A stretch of 64,000 nucleotides of DNA from Enterobacter cloacae subsp. cloacae ATCC 13047 (GCF_000025565.1 NC_014121.1:4674216-4738215), one strand, 5' to 3'. Positions 47,143-63,256 are shown, numbered from the stretch's first letter. Translations and numbers: made by a program. Notes: generated from the letters alone by a model not told the origin.

Positions 47143-48063
47143 CGGAGCGACCCACGGCCGTCCCAGCGCCGAGCCCTGCACACCGTGCTCATGCAGATAG
47201 CGGTCAATCTCCACCATCCCCGTCCAGCGGTTCTCACACCATAGCGGTGCCAGAAGCGTTGGACGGCGGGCGCTGGCGGAGATACGGTGATAGACAATCT
47301 CGGGCGGCGTATGACGGATCATCTCCCCTGCCGTTACCGTATACTCGTCGAGTGCGATGCCGTTTAACCGCCCGGCTTGCCAGGCTTTGGCCATAATGCT
47401 GCCCTGCACAATATGCAGCGGGTGCAGCTTGATCCCGTCCACGCCTGTCTCAACGACTTTTTCCAGCGTCTCCAGGCCATGCTGCTGCCCTTCTCCCGGC
47501 AGGCCGACAATCAGATGCGTGCAGACTTTCAGGCCACGTTCGCGGGCCAGGCGGGTGGTGCGCTGATAGCAGGCAAAATCATGGCCGCGATTAATACGGT
47601 GCAGGGTTTTGTCATGCGCGCTTTGCAGGCCTAGTTCCAGCCAGATCTCATAGCCCTGCTCTTTATACTCGCTGAGTAAATCCAGCACCGCGTCGGGCAC
47701 GCAGTCCGGACGCGTACCGACACACAGCCCGACAATGTTCGCCTGAGCGACCGCCTGTTGATACATCGAACGCAGCACCTGCACTTCCGCCCATGTGCTG
47801 GTGTAGGCCTGGAAATAGGCCAGATACTGCTTTGCCCGGTTCACAAGACGGGCCTGATGCGCGAGCTGTTCCGCGATAGATTTATGCTGCTGCGCCTCGT
47901 CCGCAAAGGAGGCCACGTTACAGAAGGTGCAGCCGCCGCGCCCGAGCGTACCATCGCGATTCGGGCAGCTAAAACCGCCATGCAGCGTCAGCTTGTGAAC
48001 CTTTTGCCCGTAGCGCTGCAAAAGATCCCCACCAAACATATTGACTAATTTCTGTAACTGCAT
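47122..48063 (-). CDS. yhcC: Radical SAM protein YhcC
   Basis: A 313-residue radical SAM protein of the TIGR01212 group, substrate unknown to me. It has a CxxxCxxC-type cluster motif as [17 protein letters not shown] near residues 35-51 and [14 protein letters not shown] further on. The start [13 protein letters not shown] matches E. coli. The C terminus is a little longer than in E. coli (ending VAPLPAATA) because the frame runs into the end of yjgR. It is divergent from gltB. Confidence 0.94.
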   Translation of the reverse strand: MQLQKLVNMFGGDLLQRYGQKVHKLTLHGGFSCPNRDGTLGRGGCTFCNVASFADEAQQHKSIAEQLAHQARLVNRAKQYLAYFQAYTSTWAEVQVLRSMYQQAVAQANIVGLCVGTRPDCVPDAVLDLLSEYKEQGYEIWLELGLQSAHDKTLHRINRGHDFACYQRTTRLARERGLKVCTHLIVGLPGEGQQHGLETLEKVVETGVDGIKLHPLHIVQGSIMAKAWQAGRLNGIALDEYTVTAGEMIRHTPPEIVYHRISASARRPTLLAPLWCENRWTGMVEIDRYLHEHGVQGSALGRPWVAPLPAATA

Positions 48064-48744
48064 AATCTGATAGACCGTCCCGAAGAAAGGGGACAAGCCT
48101 GCCATTTTTAGCCACCATCGGCGATGACCTGGATCAATCGCCCTGGCTGGCCTTTATCTATTTGAATAACTACTCAAGATTACTGCAATTTCATTCACGC
48201 CAAATGTGATTACTTTTCCTTATGTTCTGATTGTTTTTTTTATTTATAACGCCAGCACTGAAAAACAGTGACTTTATGCGGGTTTAAACCGCACAGCAGT
48301 TTATTATCCTGTAAAAAAACCGGCATTCAGCACGCTGCATCAATAATACCGCTTTCATATAGTGAGTCAGATCACACTCCGCTGCGACTTCGCAGGGCGC
48401 TTAGTGGTTGTAAAAATAGTTAAATATCTTTTAAATACAATGCATTATCTTCTCTATAGCACATTTTTGTATAAATAAGATTGCCATTTGACCTGTGTAC
48501 CAATTCCCGATAAGTTGGAAATCCGCTGGAAGCTTTCTGGATGAGCGGCCTGCTCATCATATTTATGCAGTAATTGAGATTCCCTCTGAAGCAAGTCCTC
48601 AAACTTGTTTACCTGCGCGAAAGGATGAAAAGAGGGCGAATGCGAGGTCCGCGTATGAAACGCAAACCCCGTCGCCATGCTCTTTCTGTGCCTGTGCGCC
48701 ACGGTTCAGTGGGAAGCCCGACGAGCCTGGGGAGGTTCACTGAT
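48064..48744 (+). promoter_or_regulatory. Long gltB upstream region
   Basis: About 680 bases separate yhcC from the gltB start. The first 400 are AT-rich and hold short inverted repeats (GCGGGTTTAAACCGC at 48278-48292), compatible with the Lrp- and IHF-dependent control known for gltBDF in E. coli; individual sites were not resolved. The last 90 bases form an open frame in phase with gltB that encodes a basic peptide similar to the older extended E. coli GltB start. A strong Shine-Dalgarno GGGGAGG at 48728-48734 marks the real start. Confidence 0.6.
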
Positions 48745-54633
<5,889 letters not shown>

Positions 54634-54675
54634 AAAATGGCCCGGCGATTGCCGGGCCAACTTTTATTTTTTAAG
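54634..54675. terminator. Bidirectional terminator between gltD and the fimbrial cluster
   Basis: TGGCCCGGC/GCCGGGCCA with a four-base loop, preceded by AAAAAA and followed by TTTTATTTTTTAAG, lies between the convergent gltD and fimbrial genes. Confidence 0.85.
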
Positions 54676-55215
54676 CAGTTGCCAGGTTAAATCGGTCTCC
54701 AGGGCGGTTTGATCCGAAATATGGTTAAACGCGCTGTCATTGAGCACCGGGAAAATGGTGACGGTAAAGTTCATCTGCTGGCCGCTGGGTACCCTGCCGT
54801 TTTCAACCGCCACGACAGCCTCGTTATTGCGGATATAGAGCGATGACCCGTTATCAGTATCCGGCGTAAAATTCACCTGATCCGTTGTTTTCCCTACGTT
54901 GTAGCTTTTACCATCCAGCGTCAGGTTGCTGACCTTTATCGCCACACCGCCGTTCTGACCAAACTGAAAACGCCCTTTCTGACCAGAAGCCCCCTGTAAC
55001 AGCGTCGCCATCTGCTGTTTTTCCGGGCAATAGACGCTGACATTTATGTCTTTTTCCGGCATTTTGTTCCAGCTCTGCTGGCTGGTGACAATGCTGTCAC
55101 GCCGCATCTGGTGATAATCCACAACCGGCTGAGAGAGCGTTAGCTGACAATCGTCAGCATAAGAAAGGCACGGCAAAGCAAGCAGCAATAGCGCAGCCAG
55201 ACGTTGAATGTTCAT
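54664..55215 (-). CDS. Fimbrial minor subunit
   Basis: A 183-residue secreted protein with a signal peptide cleaved near CLSYA-DDCQL, two cysteines (near the mature N terminus and in VSVYCPEK) and a beta-rich body ending in the pilin-like alternating strand LTWQLLKK. It is too short for a two-domain lectin adhesin, so it is more likely a tip or adaptor pilin. The start is the ATG at 55213-55215, which overlaps the usher stop (ATGA) and has GGAG at the right distance; an ATG two codons earlier is too close to that site. Last gene of the cluster. Confidence 0.8.
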   Translation of the reverse strand: MNIQRLAALLLLALPCLSYADDCQLTLSQPVVDYHQMRRDSIVTSQQSWNKMPEKDINVSVYCPEKQQMATLLQGASGQKGRFQFGQNGGVAIKVSNLTLDGKSYNVGKTTDQVNFTPDTDNGSSLYIRNNEAVVAVENGRVPSGQQMNFTVTIFPVLNDSAFNHISDQTALETDLTWQLLKK

Positions 55216-57638
55216 CGACATACTCCGTTAACTTCTTCGTAAAACGCGTCTTCGTCGTGCTTTTCAGGAAGCGTAAAATCAAGTTTGCACAGACGGTTAT
55301 TGTCATCATCAACGGCATAAAGCGCGCTAATCTGATCGGCATCGTTCAGGAAGACATGTCCGTCATCAACCACCGTCACCACGTAGTTATTTTTATCATC
55401 CACCACCGACAGACCTTTCGTCAGCGGCTTCCCGTCGGCCTGCTTAATACGTAACATCACGCGGCGGCTGTTCAATACTTTAAAGCTCACTTCGCTTACC
55501 GAGCCATGTGCAGCAGCAATATATTTGGTCCCGTTCGCCAGGGTCATGCTCTGCGGTAGCTTGTTCGCATCCACTTCGATACGTGAGTTACGCCATTCAG
55601 TCAGGCCGGGAATGACAGCCTGGCCCCAGCGGTCGGTCCAGACGGTGCCCTGCGGCGTAGTGATCTCAACGCCCGCTTTCGGTTCGCTGAGTCTGGCGAT
55701 GGCAAACGTGTCCTTGATGGAATACGGCGAGAAGGTCACACCGTCTTTGTGCATCGCAATGCCGCCAGACAGGGTCGCATTGTAGTTACGCTGATGATCG
55801 CCGCTGGTACCGCCCCCGACGCTAAGCTGGGTGTAGTGAAGATTAGTGTTGATGTTGCCGTTGAAGCTGTTTTCCTGTGATTCGTCATCACGATCGGCAG
55901 AAATATAGTAGTTGGTGTTCTCCCCCAGCGACCCGCTGTTCGCCAGACCATAGCTGGTGCTGTCGCCCTGCTTACGCATATACGAACTCAGGCTCTGCGA
56001 ACCGCCTAACGGAATGCTGAGGTTGATATAGAGCAGATCGTCGTCCTGGTCGTCATCCGTGCTGCCCACTGCGCTTTGCCAGTTCACGTTGATTGAAGCG
56101 TATTTGAAGGTTTTCCCCCACGACAGAAGCAAGTAGCGGGAATCTTCGCCGTCTCCTGCGGCCTGGTTGTAGCTCAGGCCCGCACTAAATGCCCCGGCCA
56201 ATTCTGTGGACCAACGTACGTTGGCCGAATAACTGTTGTCATAGCCCTGATAATCATCATCCATGGCATCTGCGAGTTCGCGATAATCACCGCTGTAATG
56301 CGCCACGCTGGCAGACAGGCCGACATTCTCAGTCAACGAGTAATCGCTCTGGAGTTCGTTTTTGATACCGTTATCACTGTCGCCAAATTGCGCATTGCTG
56401 GCGGCCATACTGGTTGAGACGTTCCAGCCATCGGTAACCATAAATTCTGTGCGCGCCCCCGCAGCCTGGTAATCTTCGGCCACCACGCCGGAGGCAAGCA
56501 GGTTCATCCAGGGGAAAATTCGCCAGCCATCGGATACGTTGAACACCAGCGGATCGCTGTAGTCACTGTCTATACCACGTACCTGGCCCGCCGAAACGGT
56601 CAGGCCGTTTGGTTTTGAAAGATTTCGGGCTTTTACGGATGCGGCGGGAACAATGTAGCGGTTGGTCGAACCGTCGGACTCCACAACGGTGACGTCAAGA
56701 TCGACGTTGTTACGGACCATCGGGACGTCATCCAGCGTGAACGGGCCCGCCGGTACTAACGTGTTAAAAATGAGTCTTCCGTTTTGACGCACTTCAACGC
56801 GCGCCTGCGAGGTTCGGGCAATACCGGATACGCTCACCCCCGAACTGTCTTTCTGCAGACCACTGGTCGGCATTAACTGCACACCGGTAATCGGGACGCC
56901 GCTTAACACATCTGACATGGCGTTAATTTCCCCCACCTGCATGGTCAGGCGTTGAGGAACAAACACATGCTCTGCGTAGGTATAAATACTCTCTGCGTTT
57001 CGGTTGCCGTTGTCATCCGTCAGGATATAGCGGCTGCGTAGCGACCAGTCCATCGCGTTGAAGCCCGCCTCCAGGCTTGCCTGTGAGTAACGGTTACTGC
57101 TGCTGTCACTTCCGCTGTATTCGTTTTTGGTGCTGAAGAGCGAGTAGTTAAGCATGCCTGCCGTGCCGCCATGCTGGAAATTTTTGACATCAGCGCTCAG
57201 GCTGTTAAGTGCTTCCGCTGGCAGATAAAGCTCGACCGCTTCCTGGTTTGGCAAGGGATTGATCACCGCCTGAGCGTAATCGCTACGCAGATCATGGCAG
57301 GTCTCATTCGCCTTTATGGGCACCGGCATGAGACCTGCAAATTCCAGGAAGTCGTTATCAACGCACATCGTTCCGTCTTCACTGAAGCGTACGGCCGCTG
57401 TTCCGCGATCGTTACCGTTCACTTTGACAGAAACGGAATGCGTCCCCGGTAAAAAGCGCGGCGCTTGTGCAAAATAGCGGTTTAGATCGGCCCCAAGACC
57501 ACGTGATTTCAGGATATCAGTATCAAATGTCACCTCCCTCGCGTGGAGGGAGGGAGCATCAAGCAACATCAGAGGTATTGCGCTATAAATCACAGCGCGC
57601 ACAAAAAGTGCAAGTTGGCTTTTTTTACGCACCGCCAT
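55212..57638 (-). CDS. Outer-membrane fimbrial usher (YhcD/YehB-like)
   Basis: Assembles chaperone-bound pilins and threads the fibre through the outer membrane. The 808 residues follow the usher plan: signal peptide (about 1-33), N-terminal chaperone-binding domain (VTFDTDILKSRG), 24-strand beta barrel with plug domain, and C-terminal domains with a cysteine pair ending in EEVNGVCR. It resembles E. coli YhcD, the usher found downstream of gltD there (LNYSLFSTK, SQARVEVRQNG, NLHYTQLSVG), but the cluster has the opposite orientation. Confidence 0.93.
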   Translation of the reverse strand: MAVRKKSQLALFVRAVIYSAIPLMLLDAPSLHAREVTFDTDILKSRGLGADLNRYFAQAPRFLPGTHSVSVKVNGNDRGTAAVRFSEDGTMCVDNDFLEFAGLMPVPIKANETCHDLRSDYAQAVINPLPNQEAVELYLPAEALNSLSADVKNFQHGGTAGMLNYSLFSTKNEYSGSDSSSNRYSQASLEAGFNAMDWSLRSRYILTDDNGNRNAESIYTYAEHVFVPQRLTMQVGEINAMSDVLSGVPITGVQLMPTSGLQKDSSGVSVSGIARTSQARVEVRQNGRLIFNTLVPAGPFTLDDVPMVRNNVDLDVTVVESDGSTNRYIVPAASVKARNLSKPNGLTVSAGQVRGIDSDYSDPLVFNVSDGWRIFPWMNLLASGVVAEDYQAAGARTEFMVTDGWNVSTSMAASNAQFGDSDNGIKNELQSDYSLTENVGLSASVAHYSGDYRELADAMDDDYQGYDNSYSANVRWSTELAGAFSAGLSYNQAAGDGEDSRYLLLSWGKTFKYASINVNWQSAVGSTDDDQDDDLLYINLSIPLGGSQSLSSYMRKQGDSTSYGLANSGSLGENTNYYISADRDDESQENSFNGNINTNLHYTQLSVGGGTSGDHQRNYNATLSGGIAMHKDGVTFSPYSIKDTFAIARLSEPKAGVEITTPQGTVWTDRWGQAVIPGLTEWRNSRIEVDANKLPQSMTLANGTKYIAAAHGSVSEVSFKVLNSRRVMLRIKQADGKPLTKGLSVVDDKNNYVVTVVDDGHVFLNDADQISALYAVDDDNNRLCKLDFTLPEKHDEDAFYEEVNGVCR

Positions 57639-57644
57639 AATCCT

Positions 57645-58352
57645 TTATTTTTTATTGAGATCCGAGATAAAGCTGGGCACTTCGACCCCATAGCGGCTGG
57701 CCGGGAAAAACTTCACTTTCGTGTTTCCACTGACGGATTCGCCCATAGAAACCGTCATGGTTTCACCGGGTAAAATGTAGGTTTTGGCAAGCGATCCGCT
57801 GATGCCTGAAGGCTGCAGCACCACGTTCTGTGCCAGACGCACAACATATTTGCTTGGGTTTTTTACCGTGACGGACGTGCCTGACGCGGTCCAGTCGAGG
57901 AATTTCCACGCATCGGTTACCACGGCCAGCTTCGCAGGGCGAATCAGTACGGGCAGGTCCTGACGAATATTGATGCCAATTTTCACTTTATTGTCATCGC
58001 TCTTCGGCGGGATCCCTTCGAAGGTCACACGCTTGTAGTGCTCAACGTCCAGCGGTTTGCTGGTTTGCAGGATGAAGCGCAATTGCTGAGTCTGACCGGG
58101 CTCGAGACGTACCACGGGCTGAGTGGTGACAAGTTTCAGGCCTTTATCATCCGGCAGATCCACCACGTCGGTGTACAGTAGCGACGGATGGCTATCGGTA
58201 TTTTTGACGTTGATGGTGCCACTGTGGGTCGCTTCATCAATCACCAGCAGACTGGTTTCTGGCACCATACCGGCTGCATGTACGCCAAACTGTGCAGAGA
58301 ATAAAGCTGCGGCAGCGAGTGTTTTAAATAAAACCTTTTTAGAGCATGTCAT
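57645..58352 (-). CDS. Periplasmic fimbrial chaperone (YhcA-like)
   Basis: Caps pilin subunits by donor-strand complementation and delivers them to the usher. The 235 residues have a signal peptide cleaved near GVHA-AGMVPET, then two Ig-like domains with the alternating G1 strand region LEPGQTQQLRFILQT and the conserved TFEGIPPK, LPVLIRPAK segments. The start MTCSKKVLFK has GGAA nine bases upstream; an in-frame start seven codons earlier lacks support. It lies six bases before the usher. Confidence 0.93.
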   Translation of the reverse strand: MTCSKKVLFKTLAAAALFSAQFGVHAAGMVPETSLLVIDEATHSGTINVKNTDSHPSLLYTDVVDLPDDKGLKLVTTQPVVRLEPGQTQQLRFILQTSKPLDVEHYKRVTFEGIPPKSDDNKVKIGINIRQDLPVLIRPAKLAVVTDAWKFLDWTASGTSVTVKNPSKYVVRLAQNVVLQPSGISGSLAKTYILPGETMTVSMGESVSGNTKVKFFPASRYGVEVPSFISDLNKK

Positions 58353-58462
58353 ATGTATATTCCTTGAAAGCACTACTTAACATTCCGTGTTGATGGCGCT
58401 TATTTTTGAGAGAAAGGGTGTTCCCTCTGCATTAAATTTAACTCACTTTAAATTTGAAAGAA

Positions 58463-59134
58463 TTACAGATACTTTAGGCTGATCGTCAACTGACCATCCA
58501 GCCGGGTATCATCGGTAATGGAAAGCGTTGTGGTATTCTGAATAGCCAGAGACGTTACCAGCGGAAATGTTGCTGTCTGGAAAGCAAGCGGGTCAATACT
58601 TCCCGCTAATGCGACGGTAATATTACGATTATTTTCACCCTGACTTGAACCATCAGTACTCTTAGCCCAGGTCATTGAGCCATTCTGCTGATATATTGGA
58701 TCGACAGATTTTCCGTCTGCAGTAACGCTATTCACCTTCATAAACATGGCATAAGAGCCAATATTTACCGTGCCTGCTTTGCCAACGCCATAGGTCTGGT
58801 TAGTCGCACTCTGTGCCCCACCCGTAAATGTACCGGCAGAAACGGTTAATCCTGCGTTAGAGTCGGCGCGATCGTCTATCATATTCCAGGCCACTTTTGT
58901 TGCTGCCGTGCAGGTAATGGTGAGATCGATATTCCGTTGCCCTAACTGGTTCACCGCCGTAGAGGACAATTCACCTAAGCGGATATTTCCATAGTCCACC
59001 ACGCCGCCATTGCTAAATTCAGGAGTACAGGCCGAGGCTGTCAGCGTCCCTTTAATTTTCAATATCGCGGTTTCAGCGGCAAACGTAGAGTTTACGCAAA
59101 GGAATAATGCTGTAGCCAATAGAATTTTTTTCAC
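58463..59134 (-). CDS. Major fimbrial subunit (DUF1120-like pilin)
   Basis: A 223-residue secreted protein with a signal peptide (MKKILLATALFLCVNSTFA, cleavage near residue 19) and a pilin-like body: cysteines in TASACTPEFSNGGVVDYG and DLTITCTAAT, and an alternating C-terminal strand QLTISLKYL for donor-strand exchange. ACTPEFSNGGVVDYG is typical of the DUF1120 family seen with YhcA/YhcD-type systems. The start is GTG at 59132-59134, right after an in-frame TAA and without a clear ribosome binding site. First gene of the cluster. Confidence 0.9.
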   Translation of the reverse strand: MKKILLATALFLCVNSTFAAETAILKIKGTLTASACTPEFSNGGVVDYGNIRLGELSSTAVNQLGQRNIDLTITCTAATKVAWNMIDDRADSNAGLTVSAGTFTGGAQSATNQTYGVGKAGTVNIGSYAMFMKVNSVTADGKSVDPIYQQNGSMTWAKSTDGSSQGENNRNITVALAGSIDPLAFQTATFPLVTSLAIQNTTTLSITDDTRLDGQLTISLKYL

Positions 59135-59504
59135 GAGTTAATCCATAACTTATGATTTAAAGAAAATAAAATTCGACTGAGTTCATCCTTGATAGTCGCT
59201 ATTACCTCCGTTTGCAAAATGCATGGTGCGATAATATAGAAATCATAAATACATGCAACTTAGGTTTATTAACTTTTCTTTTTAGATTTACTCAAATAAT
59301 AGGCAGGATTTATAAAACAGAGGTTTCCAGTTCTTTTTAGACCATTTATATTCAGAATAATTATTGCTTGCGATGATTTATTTTCGCTGGCTTTGTATTC
59401 CAAAATTTCTGTCATATAGAATAAAGCATTGCACTGTCTTAATTTTGTACAAATCTATACATAGAAAAAATATTCGTTCAACAGGCGCTTAATCTTTACA
59501 TCGA
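59135..59504. promoter_or_regulatory. AT-rich upstream region of the fimbrial cluster
   Basis: About 370 bases with markedly higher AT content than the surroundings and no convincing gene. It should hold the promoter of the minus-strand fimbrial operon and has the look of H-NS-bound DNA. I saw no inverted repeats of the kind used in phase-variable switches and no recombinase gene. Confidence 0.5.
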
Positions 59505-59543
59505 CAAAAAAAATCCAGCCGACTGAGGAGGGCTGGATTTTAT
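59503..59543 (-). terminator. sspB terminator
   Basis: On the minus strand AAATCCAGCC pairs with GGCTGGATTT and is followed by TTTTTTTG, about 12 bases after the sspB stop codon. Confidence 0.85.
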
Positions 59544-59555
59544 AATGGATGACGT

Positions 59556-60053
59556 TTATTTTACCACTCTGAGAGCCGGACGCCCGCCGCGTGGTGGCGG
59601 ATCGTCATCAGGATCGTTTTCATCCTGGCGGTCAGGTTTGTCGCCGTCAATAACCGACATCACCGTGTCGCTGTCTCGCTCCCCGGTTGCATCGTCTTCA
59701 TTCAGGCTGGCAACGTCTTCATCGTAAGCCGCTTCCGGCTCGAACATCGTACCCGCGCCGTTTTCCCGCGCGTAGATAGCCAGCACCGCGGCCAGCGGCA
59801 CGGAAACCTGACGCGGTACGCCGCCGAAACGCGCGTTAAAACGCACTTCGTCGTTCGCCAGTTCAAGATTACCCACCGCACGGGGGGCAATGTTCAAAAC
59901 GATCTGTCCGTCACGCGCGTATTCCATCGGAACCAGCACGCCCGGCAACGTCACATCCACAACCAGGTGCGGCGTGAGCTGGTTATCCAGCAGCCATTCA
60001 TAGAAGGCGCGCAGCAGATACGGACGGCGTGGTGAAAGTTGTGACATTTCCAC
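59556..60053 (-). CDS. sspB: ClpXP protease adaptor SspB
   Basis: Tethers ssrA-tagged proteins and RseA to ClpXP. The 165 residues consist of the substrate-binding domain (about 1-112, RRPYLLRAFYEWLLDNQLTPHLVV), a long acidic linker and the ClpX-binding tail RGGRPALRVVK. The start is taken as GTG at 60051-60053, which aligns with the E. coli start and has GAGG nine bases upstream. An ATG two codons earlier overlaps the sspA stop (TAATG) and is a real alternative. Confidence 0.95.
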   Translation of the reverse strand: MEMSQLSPRRPYLLRAFYEWLLDNQLTPHLVVDVTLPGVLVPMEYARDGQIVLNIAPRAVGNLELANDEVRFNARFGGVPRQVSVPLAAVLAIYARENGAGTMFEPEAAYDEDVASLNEDDATGERDSDTVMSVIDGDKPDRQDENDPDDDPPPRGGRPALRVVK

Positions 60054-60058
60054 AGTCA

Positions 60059-60697
60059 TTAGCCTCGGCCGAGACGCATTTCACGTTCCGGTTCAGTTAA
60101 GGATGCCAGGAAGGAGTCGCGTTCAAAGACGCGGGTCATATAGCCTTTCAGCTCTTTTGCGCCCGGGCCGCTGAATTCAACGCCAAGTGTCGGCAGGCGC
60201 CACAGCAGCGGTGCCAGGTAGCAGTCCACCAGGCTGAACTCATCGCTCAGGAAGAACGGTTTCTGGCCGAACACAGGGGCAATCGCCAGCAGCTCTTCAC
60301 GCAGTTGTTTACGTGCAGCGTCTGCTTCTGAAGCAGAACCGTTTTCGATCACGTTCATCAGCGTGTACCAGTCTTTCTCGATACGCTGCATGTACAGGCG
60401 GCTTTCGCCACGCGCCACAGGGTAAACAGGCATCAGCGGTGGATGCGGGAAACGCTCATCCAGGTATTCCATAATGATACGGGATTCCCACAGGGTCAGC
60501 TCGCGATCCACCAGCGTTGGTACACTTTGGCTCGGGTTGAGATCGATCAGATCCTGAGGTGGGTTATCCTTTTCCACATGCTCGATCTCAAAACTGACAC
60601 CCTTCTCGGCCAGCACGATACGAACCTGATGGCTATAAATGTCAGTAGGACCAGAAAACAGCGTCATTACCGAACGTTTGTTGGCAGCGACAGCCAT
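60059..60697 (-). CDS. sspA: Stringent starvation protein A
   Basis: An RNA polymerase-associated protein with a glutathione-S-transferase fold but no GST activity; it is needed for stationary-phase acid tolerance and H-NS control. The 212 residues match E. coli, with the surface-pocket segment LMPVYPVARGESRLYM conserved. It is upstream of sspB, and its stop overlaps a possible sspB start. Confidence 0.97.
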   Translation of the reverse strand: MAVAANKRSVMTLFSGPTDIYSHQVRIVLAEKGVSFEIEHVEKDNPPQDLIDLNPSQSVPTLVDRELTLWESRIIMEYLDERFPHPPLMPVYPVARGESRLYMQRIEKDWYTLMNVIENGSASEADAARKQLREELLAIAPVFGQKPFFLSDEFSLVDCYLAPLLWRLPTLGVEFSGPGAKELKGYMTRVFERDSFLASLTEPEREMRLGRG

Positions 60698-60948
60698 GAA
60701 AACCTCCAGGTATATTCAGAATTTTTACTGCTACCGGCCCGGTGGGGCCAGCCAGATGATGTAGCGCCCATCCCAGAGAAGACACATTGTTCAAGAATCG
60801 AACAAAAATCGAGTATTCACCGATATTTGGGCAGAAAATTGGATGATAGTTTACCAGATTTTGATGGCTTTGTGGTGAGGGGATTCTGGAAATGCGGAAA
60901 AAGAGGAGATATATGCATTGATAATGTGGATAACCTGAGCATTACCCA
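60698..60948 (-). promoter_or_regulatory. sspA upstream region
   Basis: Between the rpsI terminator and sspA lie about 250 bases with no supported gene. It should contain the sspAB promoter. Short open frames here on the plus strand have no coding character. Confidence 0.5.
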
Positions 60949-60978
60949 TAAAAAAACCCGCCGAAGCGGGTTTTTCGC
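60948..60978. terminator. Terminator after rpsI
   Basis: AAACCCGC/GCGGGTTT with a CGAA loop has AAAA and TTTT flanks, so it works in either direction. It lies about 30 bases past rpsI on the minus strand. Confidence 0.85.
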
Positions 60979-61005
60979 CAATCGTTCTGCGTGAGCAGAA
61001 AATGA

Positions 61006-61401
<396 letters not shown>

Positions 61402-61413
61402 CTATAATCCCGA

Positions 61414-61995
<582 letters not shown>

Positions 61996-62090
61996 GGGTC
62001 GCAAGATTATAGAGAAGTTGAGGTCAAAGATCGACCCTTAAATGTGATTTGGAATGGGTTTTTCGGGGGGCAAGTTTTTGCGGTCCGGTG

Positions 62091-62126
62091 CCCTCACCCC
62101 CAGCCCCTCTCCCACGGGGAGAGGGT
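62091..62126. repeat. Dispersed repeat downstream of zapE
   Basis: CCCTCACCCCCAGCCCCTCT followed by CCCACGGGGAGAGGG. The CCTCTCCC/GGGGAGAGG arms form a hairpin. The sequence is the same family as the copies at 43424-43461 and may act as the zapE transcript end. Confidence 0.75.
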
Positions 62127-62131
62127 AGCAT

Positions 62132-63256
62132 TTAAGGCATATGCTCCAGCTTCAGATACTCCTCGCTCTGCATCTCCTGCAGGCGCGACAGGCAGCGCTG
62201 GAACTCAAACTTCAAACGTTCCCCCTGATACACCTCATATAAAGGCACCTCGGCGCTCACCACCAGCTTGACGTGGCGTTCGTAAAACTCGTCCACCAGC
62301 GCAATGAAGCGTCGCGCTTCGCTTTCCATCAGCCGTGTCATGACGGGTACATCCAGCAGCATCACCGTGTGGAACAGGCGCGAAAGGGCGATGTAGTCGT
62401 GCTGACTGCGGGCATCCACGCACAGCGTCGCAAAAGAGACCGCCAGCGTTTGGTTTTCAACACCGAGCGTAGGCAACGGACGATGGTTAATCTCCAGCGT
62501 CGGGGCGTTTTCGCGCTTTGCTCCCGCCAGCGCCAGCCATAGTTTATCCATCTGGCGGGTGGTCTCGGCATTCAGCGGTGAGAGCCACAGGTGCGCCTGA
62601 GTCAGCGTGCGCAAACGGTAATCCACGCCCGCATCAACATTCATAATGTCACAATACTGTTTGATGGCATCAATGGCAGGCAGGAAACGCGCCCGCTGGA
62701 GGCCGTTACGATACAGCTCATCCGGCGGAATATTCGAGGTGGCGACCAGCGTGATGCCGCGGGCAAACAGCGCTTTCATCAGGCCGCCCAACAGCATGGC
62801 ATCGGTGATATCCGAAACAAAAAACTCATCGAAACAGAGGACGTCCGTTTCGGCCTTAAACCTGTCAGCCACAATCTCCAGCGGATCGCTTTTGCCCTGC
62901 AGCGCCGTTAACTCTTCATGCACCCGCAGCATAAAGCGGTGGAAATGCAGGCGTTGTTTACGCTCACCCGGCAGGCTCTGATAAAACAGATCCATCAACC
63001 AGGTTTTCCCGCGACCGACACCGCCCCACATATATAAACCGCGTGCCGGAGCGTTAGCCTGTGGCTCTTTTTTTCCGAGCAGTCGGCTCAATGCCGCCTT
63101 CAGCCCACAGCTCTGCCCTGATTCCGCAGGTTTTGCCGTAAGCTCATGGAAAAGGGTATCCAGACGGTTAACCGCTTCACGTTGAACGTCATCCGGCTGA
63201 TGTGAGCCCTCGTCCAGGGCCAGTTGATATCGCGATGCGGGGGACAGGTTTTGCAT
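62132..63256 (-). CDS. zapE: Cell division ATPase ZapE
   Basis: An AFG1-like AAA+ ATPase recruited to the division ring under low oxygen or stress in E. coli (YhcM). The 374 residues have Walker A GGVGRGKT near residues 81-88 and Walker B VLCFDEFFVSDI. The start MQNLSPASRYQ fits. It is divergent from zapG. Confidence 0.97.
   Translation of the reverse strand: MQNLSPASRYQLALDEGSHQPDDVQREAVNRLDTLFHELTAKPAESGQSCGLKAALSRLLGKKEPQANAPARGLYMWGGVGRGKTWLMDLFYQSLPGERKQRLHFHRFMLRVHEELTALQGKSDPLEIVADRFKAETDVLCFDEFFVSDITDAMLLGGLMKALFARGITLVATSNIPPDELYRNGLQRARFLPAIDAIKQYCDIMNVDAGVDYRLRTLTQAHLWLSPLNAETTRQMDKLWLALAGAKRENAPTLEINHRPLPTLGVENQTLAVSFATLCVDARSQHDYIALSRLFHTVMLLDVPVMTRLMESEARRFIALVDEFYERHVKLVVSAEVPLYEVYQGERLKFEFQRCLSRLQEMQSEEYLKLEHMP

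Noticed and set aside
59135..59504. Invertible promoter switch for the fimbrial cluster
   Set aside because: I looked for flanking inverted repeats and a nearby FimB/FimE-type recombinase gene and found neither in the window.
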